Of a stretch of DNA of 64,000 nucleotides, positions 26,856-35,631 are shown piece after piece. The translations under genes and the position numbers were made by a program. The notes beneath the pieces are model-generated. The model was given only the letters and a program-made list of their open reading frames with translations, did not search any database and was not told where the DNA came from. The first letter of the stretch is position 1. Each line of letters starts with the position of its first letter. Source of the stretch: Lacibacter sp. H407 (GTDB lineage: Bacteria > Bacteroidota > Bacteroidia > Chitinophagales > Chitinophagaceae); NCBI RefSeq assembly GCF_037892605.1, contig NZ_JBBKTU010000001.1, forward strand, positions 310,001 through 374,000, written 5' to 3'.

Positions 26856-27575
26856 TTAGGCAATGCACAATAATGTAGCAGCAACTATTCCTGCTGTTTC
26901 GGTACGTAGTCTTGTTTCACCCAACGCAACAGGTTGATAATTTTGTTGAAGTGCAAATTCAATTTCAGCAGTGGTAAAATCACCTTCGGGACCGATGAGG
27001 ATAATGCAATTTGACCCTTCGACTTCGCTCAGGACTTTATTCAATGAATTCTTCTCTGTTTCTTCGCAATGGGCAACAAGTTTAAGTATTCCGTTAGACG
27101 GGGAAGTCTGACGTAAAGCATTTTCAAATTTTACCGGCTCGTGTAAAACAGGCAACCATGTCTGTTGGCTTTGTAACATGGCGCTTACAAGAATTCCTTT
27201 CATCCGATCGAAACGGAAATGCTGCCGTTCTGTGCGTTCGCAGAGCAAAGGAATAATTTCAGCAACACCTATCTCTGTAGCTTTCTCCAAAAACCACTCA
27301 AAGCGATTCGCATTTTTCACCAACGAAATGGCGATGGTTATTTTGCGTGCAGCTTGGGGTTTATAACTTGTAGATTGAACTTGAACCGTACAATGTTTCT
27401 TGTGTGCATCCGTGATCTTCGCCAACAACAAACTACCTTTTCCATCAGTAAGCTGTAACAATTCACCCTCTTTCATGCGCAACACCTGCACAACATGTTT
27501 TGATGTTTCTTCATTCAACGTAATGAGTTGCTGCGATGCATCAAACGATTCAAGGTAAAAAAAAGGTAAAGCCAT
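26856..27575 (-). CDS. rsmE: 16S rRNA m3U1498 methyltransferase
   Basis: 239 residues. An N-terminal PUA-like domain (HVVQVLRMKEGELLQLTDG) is followed by a SPOUT methyltransferase domain with the trefoil-knot motifs LIGPEGDFTTAEIEFA and LGETRLRTETAGIVA. It methylates U1498 of 16S rRNA in the assembled 30S subunit. Residues near 186-193 read KVLSEVEGSN; the DNA there (27013-27035) is the repeat word CCTGAGCGAAGTCGAAGGGT, which inserted in frame in a surface loop just before the knot. A terminator-like hairpin in front of the gene ends directly at the ATG (27573-27575). Confidence 0.94.
   Translation of the reverse strand: MALPFFYLESFDASQQLITLNEETSKHVVQVLRMKEGELLQLTDGKGSLLLAKITDAHKKHCTVQVQSTSYKPQAARKITIAISLVKNANRFEWFLEKATEIGVAEIIPLLCERTERQHFRFDRMKGILVSAMLQSQQTWLPVLHEPVKFENALRQTSPSNGILKLVAHCEETEKNSLNKVLSEVEGSNCIILIGPEGDFTTAEIEFALQQNYQPVALGETRLRTETAGIVAATLLCIA
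27013..27035. repeat. Dispersed repeat word inside rsmE
   Basis: On the minus strand the word is GTCCTGAGCGAAGTCGAAGG followed by GTC. I recognise CTGAGCGAAGTCGAAGG as a repeat found very often across Bacteroidota and some other genomes. Here it is read in frame as LSEVEGS. Confidence 0.6.
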
Positions 27576-27607
27576 AAAAAATGTCCTGCCAATAATTTAG
27601 CAGGACA
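27576..27607 (-). terminator. Intrinsic terminator between dnaB and rsmE
   Basis: On the minus strand TGTCCTGC and GCAGGACA form a perfect 8-bp stem with a 10-base loop, followed by TTTTTT. The T tract ends at the base before the rsmE ATG, so the leader of rsmE and the terminator of dnaB are the same DNA. Confidence 0.8.
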
Positions 27608-27640
27608 CAAATCTAAAATCGTAAATCGGCAATCCGAAAT

Positions 27641-29239
27641 CTAGAACGGCGTTTCCTCATCAAAATTCATGTCATTCATCTTACTGCCTTTCTGTACAAA
27701 TACTTTCGGGCCTTCATCAGTAGGAACCGGCTTCCAGTTACCACCACCCGGCATCATACCCGGTCCACCAGGCATTGGCCCTTGTGGTCCGCCGAATCCA
27801 CCACTGCCCATATTGTCACCAAAATCATCTTCCACAAATTTCTGGATATGTAATAACGCCCGCAGCTTAATTGTTTCAAGCGAACCATTTCTGTGCTTGG
27901 CAATACGTATATGTGTTTCACCACGATTGCTTTCGCCAAATTCGTTCGACGTAATATCATAGTATTCGGGGCGATACAGGAACATCACCATATCCGCATC
28001 CTGCTCAATGGCACCTGATTCACGGAGATCACTCAACTGTGGCATCTTGTTACCATCCTTCCGTTTCTCAACCTCACGACTCAACTGCGACAATGCGATA
28101 ATGGGAATACTTAATTCCTTTGCCAATTGTTTTAAACCACGTGAAATGGTACTGATCTCCTGTTCACGGTTGGTATTCTTGTTACCGGCGCTTCCACTCA
28201 TCAACTGTAAATAGTCGATGATGATCAATCCCACACCATGCTTGTTTACCAATCGACGGGCCTTTGCACGCAATTCAAAAATGTTCAACGCCGCACTGTC
28301 ATCAATAAAGATGGGCGCTTTTGCCAAACGTTCAATTCCTTTTTTATACAACTGCTGCACTTCATGATCTTCCAGTTTACCACGGGAAATTTTCTCCAGC
28401 ATAATTTCACTTTCGGCCGAAAGAATACGCTGCACCAACTGTGCAGCACCCATTTCAAGCGAGAAGAAGGCAACAGGTGTTGGCTTCGACGGACTCAACG
28501 CTGCATTCCGCAACAGGTTCAACGCAAATGCAGTTTTACCCACGGCAGGACGTGCAGCAAGAATTACCAGATCCGAAGGTTGCCATCCGTAGATCACCCG
28601 ATCCATTGACGGGAAGCCGCTTGGCACACCGGTAATATCTTCCTGTTTGTTCCGCATGTCTTCAATACGCTGAATGGTTTTGATCAACACATTATCAAAC
28701 GAATCAAAGTTTTTGCGGAGATAGTTATTGGTTATTTCAAACAGTTTACTTTCTGCATCATCAAGCAGATCGAATACATCGGTGCTTTCTTCATACGCAT
28801 CACCAATGGTCTCGCCACTGATGCGGATCAATTCACGTTGTAAAAATTTTTGCAGAATAATACGTGCATGCGCTTCAATGTTCGCAGTTGAAACAACTGT
28901 ATTGGTCAAACGGGTTACATAGTAAGCACCGCCTACCATCTCCAGTTCTTCTTTCAACTTCAGCTCTTCCACAACCGTTAACAAGTCGATCGGCAAACTC
29001 TTGGCCGTTAAACTTTGCATGGTTCTGAAAATACGCTGATGTGAGTCTACGTAAAAACATTCCGGGCGCAGAATTTCACTGATCGCATCAAACGCACTCT
29101 TCTCCAACATCACGGCACCTAGTACTGCTTCCTCCAGTTCTTTGGCCTGTGGCGGCACCTTCCCATACACCATTGTGGAAAGGTCAAGAGCAGGTTTTCT
29201 CTTTGTTTTACGGTCTTTGTTTAAGTTAGTAAGATCCAT
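27641..29239 (-). CDS. dnaB: Replicative DNA helicase DnaB
   Basis: 532 residues. The N-terminal DnaB domain begins PPQAKELEEAVLGAVMLEKS. The RecA-like domain has Walker A ARPAVGKTAFALNLL, Walker B LIIIDYLQLM and the C-terminal motif SQLSREVEKR with DLRESGAIEQDADMV. It unwinds DNA at the replication fork in a hexamer and recruits primase. The C-terminus carries an extra Gly/Pro/Met-rich tail of about 35 residues (GGFGGPQGPMPGGPGMMPGG), which the E. coli protein lacks and which should be disordered. No intein is present. It is divergent from pheT. Confidence 0.96.
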   Translation of the reverse strand: MDLTNLNKDRKTKRKPALDLSTMVYGKVPPQAKELEEAVLGAVMLEKSAFDAISEILRPECFYVDSHQRIFRTMQSLTAKSLPIDLLTVVEELKLKEELEMVGGAYYVTRLTNTVVSTANIEAHARIILQKFLQRELIRISGETIGDAYEESTDVFDLLDDAESKLFEITNNYLRKNFDSFDNVLIKTIQRIEDMRNKQEDITGVPSGFPSMDRVIYGWQPSDLVILAARPAVGKTAFALNLLRNAALSPSKPTPVAFFSLEMGAAQLVQRILSAESEIMLEKISRGKLEDHEVQQLYKKGIERLAKAPIFIDDSAALNIFELRAKARRLVNKHGVGLIIIDYLQLMSGSAGNKNTNREQEISTISRGLKQLAKELSIPIIALSQLSREVEKRKDGNKMPQLSDLRESGAIEQDADMVMFLYRPEYYDITSNEFGESNRGETHIRIAKHRNGSLETIKLRALLHIQKFVEDDFGDNMGSGGFGGPQGPMPGGPGMMPGGGNWKPVPTDEGPKVFVQKGSKMNDMNFDEETPF

Positions 29240-29789
29240 GTTTCGCTGTAAAATGCAAGTTTGTGATTTTGGGTTCCTTTTCCTGCAATCGCTTCGGCAA
29301 TTCTGATGTTAAGCAATTGTTACGGAACAAGGGCGACGAATGTAAATGCAAAAGACCTGACTGCAAAAACATTTCTTTTGTAAAATTTATGCAAGCTCTA
29401 TTCACATTCATTCAACGGTTATCCACCCAAATATTGTCTCCATTCACATTTTTAACTACTGTTATCCTCAATTTAATTTATTTCTTCGCCCTTTCCAGAA
29501 CTATTTGCACACCGGCTGTGCAGAAAGATTTTGAACCGTTTTTTTGGTCATCTGCTGCAAACTACAATATGAACTTTCGCCTCTTTTTCAGCAAAAAAAT
29601 CTTGTAAAAATCAACCACAGCAAGGGTTTCAGCCGTTCGTTTCCGATTATTACCAGCACTTTCGTTTACCGCTTACTGTTAGACGATTTTAATCGATTTT
29701 TCATAAGCAAAAACCCTTAAAAGTGATTGCGTGAGCAAGGCTTCAAAGAATTATCTTTGCAGCTTTCTGAATAAAAGTGTTGTAAACGA
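29240..29789. other. 550-bp divergent region between dnaB and pheT
   Basis: This long gap contains the promoters of both genes. The plus-strand frame 29263-29607 is rich in Cys, Phe and Asn without a family and is probably not a gene. One DnaA-box-like word TTATCCACC is at 29417, but it is single and there is no cluster or AT-rich iteron set, so I do not call an origin. No RNA gene recognised. Confidence 0.4.
29728..29759 (+). promoter_or_regulatory. Promoter of pheT (Bacteroidota type)
   Basis: A -7 element TATCTTTG (29752-29759) fits the Bacteroidota consensus TAnnTTTG. TTG at 29728-29730 is 21 bp upstream, right for the -33 element. The ATG of pheT follows at 29790. Confidence 0.6.
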
Positions 29790-32213
29790 ATGACGATCAG
29801 TTATAAATGGCTGCAGGAATATTTACCTGTGCAAGTGGAACCGGAGCGTTTGAGCCGCATCCTCACATCAATTGGCCTGGAAGTAGAAAGCATGGAAGCA
29901 TACGAAGAGATCAAAGGCGGATTGAGAGGCCTGGTGATCGGCGAAGTATTGACCTGCGAAAAACATCCGGATGCAGATAAATTATCGCTTACTACTGTAA
30001 ATGTTGGTGCTGCCGAACCATTGCAGATCGTTTGTGGAGCACCCAATGTGGCGGTTGGTCAAAAAGTAATCGTAGCAACTGTTGGCACAACCATCTATCC
30101 ATCTTCAGGCGAACCAATGACCATGAAGAAAGCAAAGATCCGTGGTGTTGAAAGCCATGGAATGATCTGTGCTGAAGATGAAATCGGCATGGGCAGCAGC
30201 CATGCAGGCATTATGATCCTGAAAAATGATGTGCGTGTTGGAAGTGAGGCCGCCGATTATTTCAAACCTTATACCGACTGGATCATTGAAATTGGATTAA
30301 CACCTAATCACATGGATGCCATGAGCCATATTGGTGTGGCACGTGATGTAATTGCTTATTTGAATTTTCACGATAAGAAAAACTATACCGTTAAATCGCC
30401 TTTTGTAAACGGCTTCAAAGCTGATAATAAATCGTTACCCATTCGTGTGGTGATAGAAAATAAAGAAGCATGTCAGCGATATGCAGGTGTAAGCATCAGC
30501 AATGTAACAGTAAAGGAAAGTCCCGATTGGCTAAAGCAACGTTTGAAAGCAATTGGCGTACGACCAATCAATAATATTGTAGACATTACCAACTATGTAT
30601 TGCACGAAACCGGTCAGCCATTGCATGCATTCGATGCAGATGCCATTACCGGCGGCGAAGTAATTGTAAAGAATTTACCCGAAGGTTCTGTATTTACAAC
30701 GCTTGATGAAAAAGAACGCAAGCTGAGCAGCGAAGATCTGATGATCTGCAATAAAGAAGAAGCGATGTGTATTGCAGGTGTATTTGGCGGCATGAAAAGT
30801 GGTGTAAAAGAAGCAACGAAAAATATCTTTTTAGAAAGTGCATGGTTTAATCCCATCACTACACGTAAAACATCCTTCCGTCATAACCTGCGTACCGATG
30901 CAGCCACCCGTTTTGAGAAAGGAGTGGATATCAGCAATACTGTGAACGTGTTGAAACGTGCTGCTTTACTAATTAAAGAATTAGGTGGTGGTGAAATTGC
31001 AAGTGATGTAGTGGATGTGTATCCAACACCAAAACAGAAAACACAGATCGCCATCAAATATCATTATCTGAAAAAGATCAGTGGTAAAAATTATCATCCC
31101 GATACAGTAAAGAAAATATTTGAGTCGCTGGGATTTGAGATCATCAAAGATTCAATTGATGAACTGTGGGTAGCTGCACCTTTCAGTAAACCGGATATGG
31201 AAATTCCTGCCGATTTAGCGGAAGAAGTAATGCGGATCGATGGATTAGATAATGTGGAGATTCCAACCAGCATTACCATCTCTCCTTCCACCGAATCAGA
31301 TCAAACAAGCTTTGCATATAAAGAAAAGATCAGCAATGTACTCGTTGGTCAGGGCTTTCACGAAATTTTCACCAACTCTATTGCTAACAGTGCATGGTAC
31401 AGTGAAGAAGTATTAGCCACTACTGTAAAAATGCTCAACAACCTGAGTGCAGAATTGAATGTGATGCGTCCTTCGATGTTGGAAACAGGATTGCAATGCG
31501 TTTCTTTTAATCTCAACCGCAGAAATAACAATCTGCGCTTGTTTGAGTTTGGCAAAACCTACACTACTTCTGAAACAGGCAAGTATTTTGAAACCGACCA
31601 TATTGCGATTTATACATCCGGCAACACAGAAGCGTCCTGGAAACAGAAAGCATCTGCAACAGATGTGTACTATCTCAAAGCAGTGGTGAATAGTATTTTG
31701 CAACAGGCAGGTTTAAAAGCTGAAACACAACTGATGCAGGCAACAGCTGGATTCAGTGGAGGTGTAGAATACAAGATCAAAAAACAGGTTGTGGCAACCG
31801 TTGCAATTGTGGATACAAATCGTTTGAAACAATTCGACATTAAACAACCGGTTTACTTTGCTGATATTAACTGGAATATTTTAACGCAGTTGGCAGCTAA
31901 AGCAAAACTGGAATACAAAGAAATTGCACGTTTCCCTGCGGTTGAAAGAGATCTGGCCATAGTGATTCCGCAGGCAACAACCTTTGCAGAAGTGGAACAA
32001 ACTATTGCACTGGCAAAAGTGAGCCGCTTACAATCTGTTTCGTTGTTTGATGTATTTGAAAGCGAAAAAATTGGTGCAGGTAAAAAATCAATGGCACTCA
32101 ATTTTGTGTTTCAGGACGATGAAAAAACACTCACCGATAATGAAACAGAGAAGATGATGAATACATTGGTACAATCATTGGAAAAACAACTGGCAGCAGA
32201 AATCAGAAAGTAA
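29790..32213 (+). CDS. pheT: Phenylalanine--tRNA ligase beta subunit
   Basis: 807 residues, the normal length. Order of domains: N-terminal part TISYKWLQEYLPV, an EMAP/tRNA-binding OB domain near 42-150 (LVIGEVLTCEKHPDADKL, VCGAPNV), B3/B4 editing domain, B5, the catalytic-like core (SFRHNLRTDAATRFEKGVDI), and the C-terminal ferredoxin-fold anticodon-binding domain (FPAVERDLAIVIP to FQDDEKTLTD). With PheS it charges tRNA-Phe and edits Tyr. pheS is not adjacent, as is common in Bacteroidota. A small coiled-coil gene and zapA follow. Confidence 0.96.
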   Translation: MTISYKWLQEYLPVQVEPERLSRILTSIGLEVESMEAYEEIKGGLRGLVIGEVLTCEKHPDADKLSLTTVNVGAAEPLQIVCGAPNVAVGQKVIVATVGTTIYPSSGEPMTMKKAKIRGVESHGMICAEDEIGMGSSHAGIMILKNDVRVGSEAADYFKPYTDWIIEIGLTPNHMDAMSHIGVARDVIAYLNFHDKKNYTVKSPFVNGFKADNKSLPIRVVIENKEACQRYAGVSISNVTVKESPDWLKQRLKAIGVRPINNIVDITNYVLHETGQPLHAFDADAITGGEVIVKNLPEGSVFTTLDEKERKLSSEDLMICNKEEAMCIAGVFGGMKSGVKEATKNIFLESAWFNPITTRKTSFRHNLRTDAATRFEKGVDISNTVNVLKRAALLIKELGGGEIASDVVDVYPTPKQKTQIAIKYHYLKKISGKNYHPDTVKKIFESLGFEIIKDSIDELWVAAPFSKPDMEIPADLAEEVMRIDGLDNVEIPTSITISPSTESDQTSFAYKEKISNVLVGQGFHEIFTNSIANSAWYSEEVLATTVKMLNNLSAELNVMRPSMLETGLQCVSFNLNRRNNNLRLFEFGKTYTTSETGKYFETDHIAIYTSGNTEASWKQKASATDVYYLKAVVNSILQQAGLKAETQLMQATAGFSGGVEYKIKKQVVATVAIVDTNRLKQFDIKQPVYFADINWNILTQLAAKAKLEYKEIARFPAVERDLAIVIPQATTFAEVEQTIALAKVSRLQSVSLFDVFESEKIGAGKKSMALNFVFQDDEKTLTDNETEKMMNTLVQSLEKQLAAEIRK

Positions 32214-32240
32214 TACCGTTCAACTAAACAGAGCAGCTTT

Positions 32241-32528
32241 GTGACCACACTCGATCAACATATCCAATCGCTTCAGCAAAAAATGCAGTTGCTGGTAAAA
32301 AAATACCAGCAGCTGGAAAAAGAAAATGCGAAGCTGAAAAATGAGTTGATGCGTTTGAAAGAAACCCAATCAGAGAAAAAACAGGAAGTGGAAGTACTTG
32401 AAATGCAGAATGCCATGTTGAAAGCATCGCAACAGCATTTGGATGATAAGGAAAAAAAGGAGTTGGAAAAAAAGTTGTCGCTTTACATCAAAGAGATCGA
32501 TCGTTGTATAGCATTGCTTATTGAATAA
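32241..32528 (+). CDS. Coiled-coil protein, possible cell-division accessory
   Basis: 95 residues starting at GTG 32241. Almost the whole chain is a heptad-rich coiled coil (QQLEKENAKLKNELMRLKE), ending in a short helix YIKEIDRCIALLIE. The composition is like that of ZapB or septum-site coiled-coil proteins. It sits between pheT and zapA, with only an opposite-strand small gene in between, so a role with ZapA at the Z-ring is a reasonable guess but not shown. Its TAA stop directly abuts the stop of the convergent gene. Confidence 0.65.
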   Translation: MTTLDQHIQSLQQKMQLLVKKYQQLEKENAKLKNELMRLKETQSEKKQEVEVLEMQNAMLKASQQHLDDKEKKELEKKLSLYIKEIDRCIALLIE

Positions 32529-32780
32529 TTACACCCGTTTGATGATACGCATCTTCATCTCATCTTCTCCTTGTTGCAGCTCAAGTGTGTAAATGCCGTA
32601 GGGCAGATCATTCAAACCATTCCAAGTAACTGAGCGATGTGTGGTAGTAGCAGCTTCCATTCGTCGGCATACAATACCCGATTCATCCCGCAGCAAAGCT
32701 TTGATCCCGGTTTTCTCCGGTGTGGAAAGTTCAAGCGTAAGTGTATCAATAAACACTTGTGGTTTAACTTTTGCAAACAT
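32529..32780 (-). CDS. Orphan type IX secretion CTD-like domain
   Basis: 83 residues and no signal peptide. The whole protein looks like a type A C-terminal sorting domain: TLTLELSTPEKTGIKALL, then a turn, WNGLNDLPYGIYTLELQQGE and a terminal MRIIKRV, the pattern DLP.GIY.L.....G....KIIK known from T9SS cargo proteins. There is normally a large secreted domain in front; here the ATG starts at the domain itself. It may be a degraded cargo gene or a free-standing beta-sandwich protein. Convergent with the coiled-coil gene with no bases between the stops. Confidence 0.5.
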   Translation of the reverse strand: MFAKVKPQVFIDTLTLELSTPEKTGIKALLRDESGIVCRRMEAATTTHRSVTWNGLNDLPYGIYTLELQQGEDEMKMRIIKRV

Positions 32781-32903
32781 GTCCTGAGGTTGGTTTAGAG
32801 ATAAGTAAAGCGGTGCGGTTTCATGAAAGTTGGCAACGGATGATAGAGAAGGTATTTTTTTACGAGTATCTAATATATAGCTTCCTTTTCATATTTTGGT
32901 ATT

Positions 32904-33206
32904 ATGGATTCATTAATTCCCATCAATATTGTTATCGGCGATCGTAGCTACCGGATCAAAGTAAGTCCGGAGCACGAAGAGCATGTACGTAAAACGGTTA
33001 AGATCATCAACGATAAAGTGCTCGAATATCGTACCAGTTTTGCAGGCAAGGATATGCAGGACTATATTTCGATGGTGCTCATCTGGTATGCAACCGATGT
33101 AACGTCAGGCAACAAAACCGGTACCGAAGCAACCGATCAAGCCAGCAGTGAAGCTGCTTTGCAAAAACTCGAACAACAGATCGATCAGTTATTGCAACAA
33201 GGATAG
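32904..33206 (+). CDS. zapA: Cell division protein ZapA
   Basis: 100 residues. The N-terminal ZapA globular part is seen in IPINIVIGDRSYRIKVSPEH and VRKTVKIINDKVLEYR, and the C-terminal part is a coiled coil (AALQKLEQQIDQLLQQ). ZapA binds FtsZ in the cytoplasm and bundles protofilaments at the Z-ring. It is followed by a hairpin-rich gap and then rny. The order pheT, coiled coil, zapA, rny appears conserved in Bacteroidota as far as I recall. Confidence 0.85.
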   Translation: MDSLIPINIVIGDRSYRIKVSPEHEEHVRKTVKIINDKVLEYRTSFAGKDMQDYISMVLIWYATDVTSGNKTGTEATDQASSEAALQKLEQQIDQLLQQG

Positions 33207-33239
33207 TTTTTCATCCCACTACTCAAACCATCTGCATTT

Positions 33240-33318
33240 TTTTAACAGAACAAATTGCGCTTCAATGCGAAAGCGGCGATCTTTGACCGTTGCTTTCGCC
33301 GTTTTCTACCTGTTTTTT
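33240..33318 (+). ncRNA. Candidate structured RNA or leader downstream of zapA (6S-like?)
   Basis: AACAG (33244-33248) can pair with CTGTT (33310-33314), then come two unpaired sides, then the strong stem GCGAAAGC / GCTTTCGC (33267-33274 and 33292-33299) lengthened by CG and G-U pairs. A T tract follows (33312-33318). A closing stem, an internal bubble and a terminal hairpin are the architecture of 6S RNA, and many bacteria keep ssrS beside zapA. It could instead simply be the zapA terminator. No covariation can be checked here. Confidence 0.25.
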
Positions 33319-33413
33319 CTGTACTTTCGCTCACTATTGTCCCACTATGAACTTAGTTAACGCCATAGAACGGAACGATTTGCCGATAACAAACAACAAA
33401 CCAGTCAACAAAA

Positions 33414-34979
33414 ATGGAACCAGTAATTTTATACATTATTATAGGAGCTGTTGCACTCATTATAGGAGTGGTAACGGGGAAGATCATCTTCGCAAAAAAT
33501 ACAAGGAAACAACTTGAAGACGCCGATCTGCAGGCACAATCCATCATTAAAGAAGCAGGACTGCGGGCCGAAACCATCCGTAAGGAAAAGGAACTGGAAG
33601 CAAAAGAAAAATTCGTTCAACTGAAATCGGATTATGATCGTGAAGTGATGGAGCGAAACCGCAAGATCAACGAAAGCGAGAATCGTGCCCGTCAGAAAGA
33701 ACAATCCATCAATCAAAAAGAGGCCAACCTCGACAAACAGATCAAGGAAAACGAAGCCATCAAAGAAAATCTCAATCGCCAGATCGAGGTGGTAAACCTC
33801 AAGCGTACGGAACTGGAAAAACACCAGGAAGAGCATATCCGTCGTCTCGAAAAAATTGCCGGTTTAAGTGCAGAAGAAGCCAAGAATCAATTGGTAGAAA
33901 GCCTGAAACAGGAAGCGCACACAAGAGCGTTGGTGTTGCAACAGGAAATTATTGAAGATGCCAAGCTGAAAGCAAATAAAGAAGCCCGTAAGATCGTGAT
34001 CCAGTCGATCCAGCGTACAGCAGCTGAACAAACCATTGAAAATACCGTAACTGTATTCAACCTTGAAAGCGATGAAATAAAGGGCCAGATCATTGGGCGT
34101 GAAGGTCGTAACATCCGTGCCATTGAAGCTGCAACAGGTGTTGATCTGATCGTTGATGATACGCCTGAGGCGATCCTCCTTTCTTCATTCGATCCGCTTC
34201 GTCGTGAAGTAGCACGTTTAAGTTTACAACGTTTGGTGGCCGATGGACGTATCCATCCGGCACGTGTAGAAGAAGTAGTGGAAAAAACCCGTCGTCAGTT
34301 AGAAGAACAGGTAATGGAAATCGGCGAACGTACCGTTATTGAACTGGGTATTCATGGTATGCACAAAGAGTTGATCCGGATGGTGGGACGTATGCGTTTC
34401 CGTTCATCGTATGGTCAAAACCTGTTGATGCATAGCCGTGAAACAGCCAATCTTTGTTCGATCATGGCTGCTGAATTAGGTATGAATCCGAAGCTGGCAA
34501 AACGTGCCGGCTTGTTACACGATATTGGTAAAGTACCCGAAGAAGAAACGGAATTAAGCCACGCATTGTTAGGTGCGAAACTGGCTGAAAAATATGGTGA
34601 AAATCCGGCGGTTGTAAATGCTATCGGTGCTCACCACGATGAGATGGAAATGCAGTATGTGATCTCCCCGATCGTTCAAGCTTGTGACGCCATCAGTGGC
34701 GCACGCCCTGGTGCACGTCGTGAGATCATGCAGCAGTACCTGCAACGTATCAAAGACCTCGAAACACTTGCAATGGCTTATCCCGGTGTTGAAAAAGCAT
34801 ACGCCATCCAGGCAGGTCGTGAGTTGAGAGTAATTGTAGAAGCTGAAAAAGTAACCGATGCCGAATCAGATAAATTAAGTTTTGAAATGGCGCAGAAGAT
34901 ACAGACAGAAATGGTGTATCCGGGTCAGATCAAAGTAACTGTGATCAGAGAAAAAAGAGCGGTAAACGTAGCGAGATAA
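33414..34979 (+). CDS. rny: Ribonuclease Y
   Basis: 521 residues. An N-terminal membrane anchor ([20 protein letters not shown]) leads into a long coiled coil to about residue 180, a KH domain ([20 protein letters not shown]) and an HD domain with [14 protein letters not shown] and GAHHDE. It is the membrane-bound endonuclease that starts mRNA decay in many bacteria without RNase E. A TACTTTCG motif at 33322-33329 may be its promoter, giving an 85-base leader. The ATG at 33414 is consistent with the anchor position. Confidence 0.95.
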   Translation: MEPVILYIIIGAVALIIGVVTGKIIFAKNTRKQLEDADLQAQSIIKEAGLRAETIRKEKELEAKEKFVQLKSDYDREVMERNRKINESENRARQKEQSINQKEANLDKQIKENEAIKENLNRQIEVVNLKRTELEKHQEEHIRRLEKIAGLSAEEAKNQLVESLKQEAHTRALVLQQEIIEDAKLKANKEARKIVIQSIQRTAAEQTIENTVTVFNLESDEIKGQIIGREGRNIRAIEAATGVDLIVDDTPEAILLSSFDPLRREVARLSLQRLVADGRIHPARVEEVVEKTRRQLEEQVMEIGERTVIELGIHGMHKELIRMVGRMRFRSSYGQNLLMHSRETANLCSIMAAELGMNPKLAKRAGLLHDIGKVPEEETELSHALLGAKLAEKYGENPAVVNAIGAHHDEMEMQYVISPIVQACDAISGARPGARREIMQQYLQRIKDLETLAMAYPGVEKAYAIQAGRELRVIVEAEKVTDAESDKLSFEMAQKIQTEMVYPGQIKVTVIREKRAVNVAR

Positions 34980-34984
34980 TAGAA

Positions 34985-35068
34985 AAGGAATCGGTAATTG
35001 GGGATTTGGAATCAGGGGTTCAACTTTTTTTCCAAATTCCTACCAACAAATTACCAATTCCTGCAAAA
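34985..35068. repeat. Iterated and inverted AATT-word block before rplS
   Basis: GGAATCGGTAATTG (34987-35000) and AAATTACCAATTCC (35048-35061) are near-perfect inverted copies, with further AATTCC and TTGGAAT words between. It ends just in front of the rplS promoter. Confidence 0.45.
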
Positions 35069-35074
35069 ACCCCC

Positions 35075-35082
35075 TACCTTTG
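35075..35082 (+). promoter_or_regulatory. -7 promoter element of rplS
   Basis: TACCTTTG matches the Bacteroidota -7 consensus TAnnTTTG and lies 21 bp before the rplS ATG. The same word with similar flanks (CCCCTACCTTTGC) precedes tRNA-Leu at 46975. Confidence 0.65.
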
Positions 35083-35103
35083 CCGTCCTAAAAATTAAGA
35101 GAT

Positions 35104-35457
35104 ATGAACGCCGCTGTTGCATTTATACATGAACAATTAACTGTTGGGAAAGAACATCCCAAGTTTAAAGCAGGTGATAACGTTACTGTGAACTACAAGA
35201 TCGTTGAGGGTGGTAAAGAGCGTATCCAGGGCTTCCGTGGCGACGTGATTAAACGTCAAGGCCAAGGCGCAACTGCTACATTTACAGTGCGTAAGATCTC
35301 TGATGGTGTTGGTGTTGAGCGTACTTTCCCGGTAAACTCTCCCAATGTGGATTCTATTTTGCTGAACAAAGTAGGTAAAGTAAGCCGTGCAAAACTGTTT
35401 TACCTCCGTGAAAGAAGTGGTAAAAGTGCCCGTATTAAGGAAAAGCGCATGAGATAA
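35104..35457 (+). CDS. rplS: 50S ribosomal protein L19
   Basis: 117 residues, the usual size. Family signatures: [40 protein letters not shown] and [13 protein letters not shown], with the basic end [10 protein letters not shown] type (here [11 protein letters not shown]). L19 lies at the interface of the 30S and 50S subunits. It stands alone here without rpsP, rimM and trmD, which form its operon in many other phyla. A strong terminator follows. Confidence 0.97.
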   Translation: MNAAVAFIHEQLTVGKEHPKFKAGDNVTVNYKIVEGGKERIQGFRGDVIKRQGQGATATFTVRKISDGVGVERTFPVNSPNVDSILLNKVGKVSRAKLFYLRERSGKSARIKEKRMR

Positions 35458-35477
35458 TCATCGTTTCAAGCATATTT

Positions 35478-35513
35478 GTATAAAGGGGGAAAGAAAACTT
35501 TCCCCCTTTATAC
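35478..35513 (+). terminator. Strong hairpin terminator after rplS
   Basis: A perfect 16-bp stem from GTATAAAGGGGGAAAG to CTTTCCCCCTTTATAC around the loop AAAA. The stem is self-complementary, so it could serve as a terminator in both directions. It lies 20 bp after the rplS stop. Confidence 0.85.
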
Positions 35514-35631
35514 TTTTAATAATCAGATTTCGTTCTTATATTTACGAGCTCGGAATCTAAACCATTCCTTATAATCCCATACCTTTTGAAATTTCGTTAC
35601 TCTATTTTTAAACTAAAATCAGGTTACGATC

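Noticed and set aside
29410-29430. DnaA-box-like TTATCCACC near dnaB, considered as part of an origin
   Set aside because: A single imperfect box without a cluster, iterons or a DNA-unwinding element does not support an origin call.
29263-29607. Open frame of 114 codons between dnaB and pheT
   Set aside because: Cys/Phe/Asn-rich sequence with no domain, in an AT-rich divergent promoter region; a chance frame is more likely.
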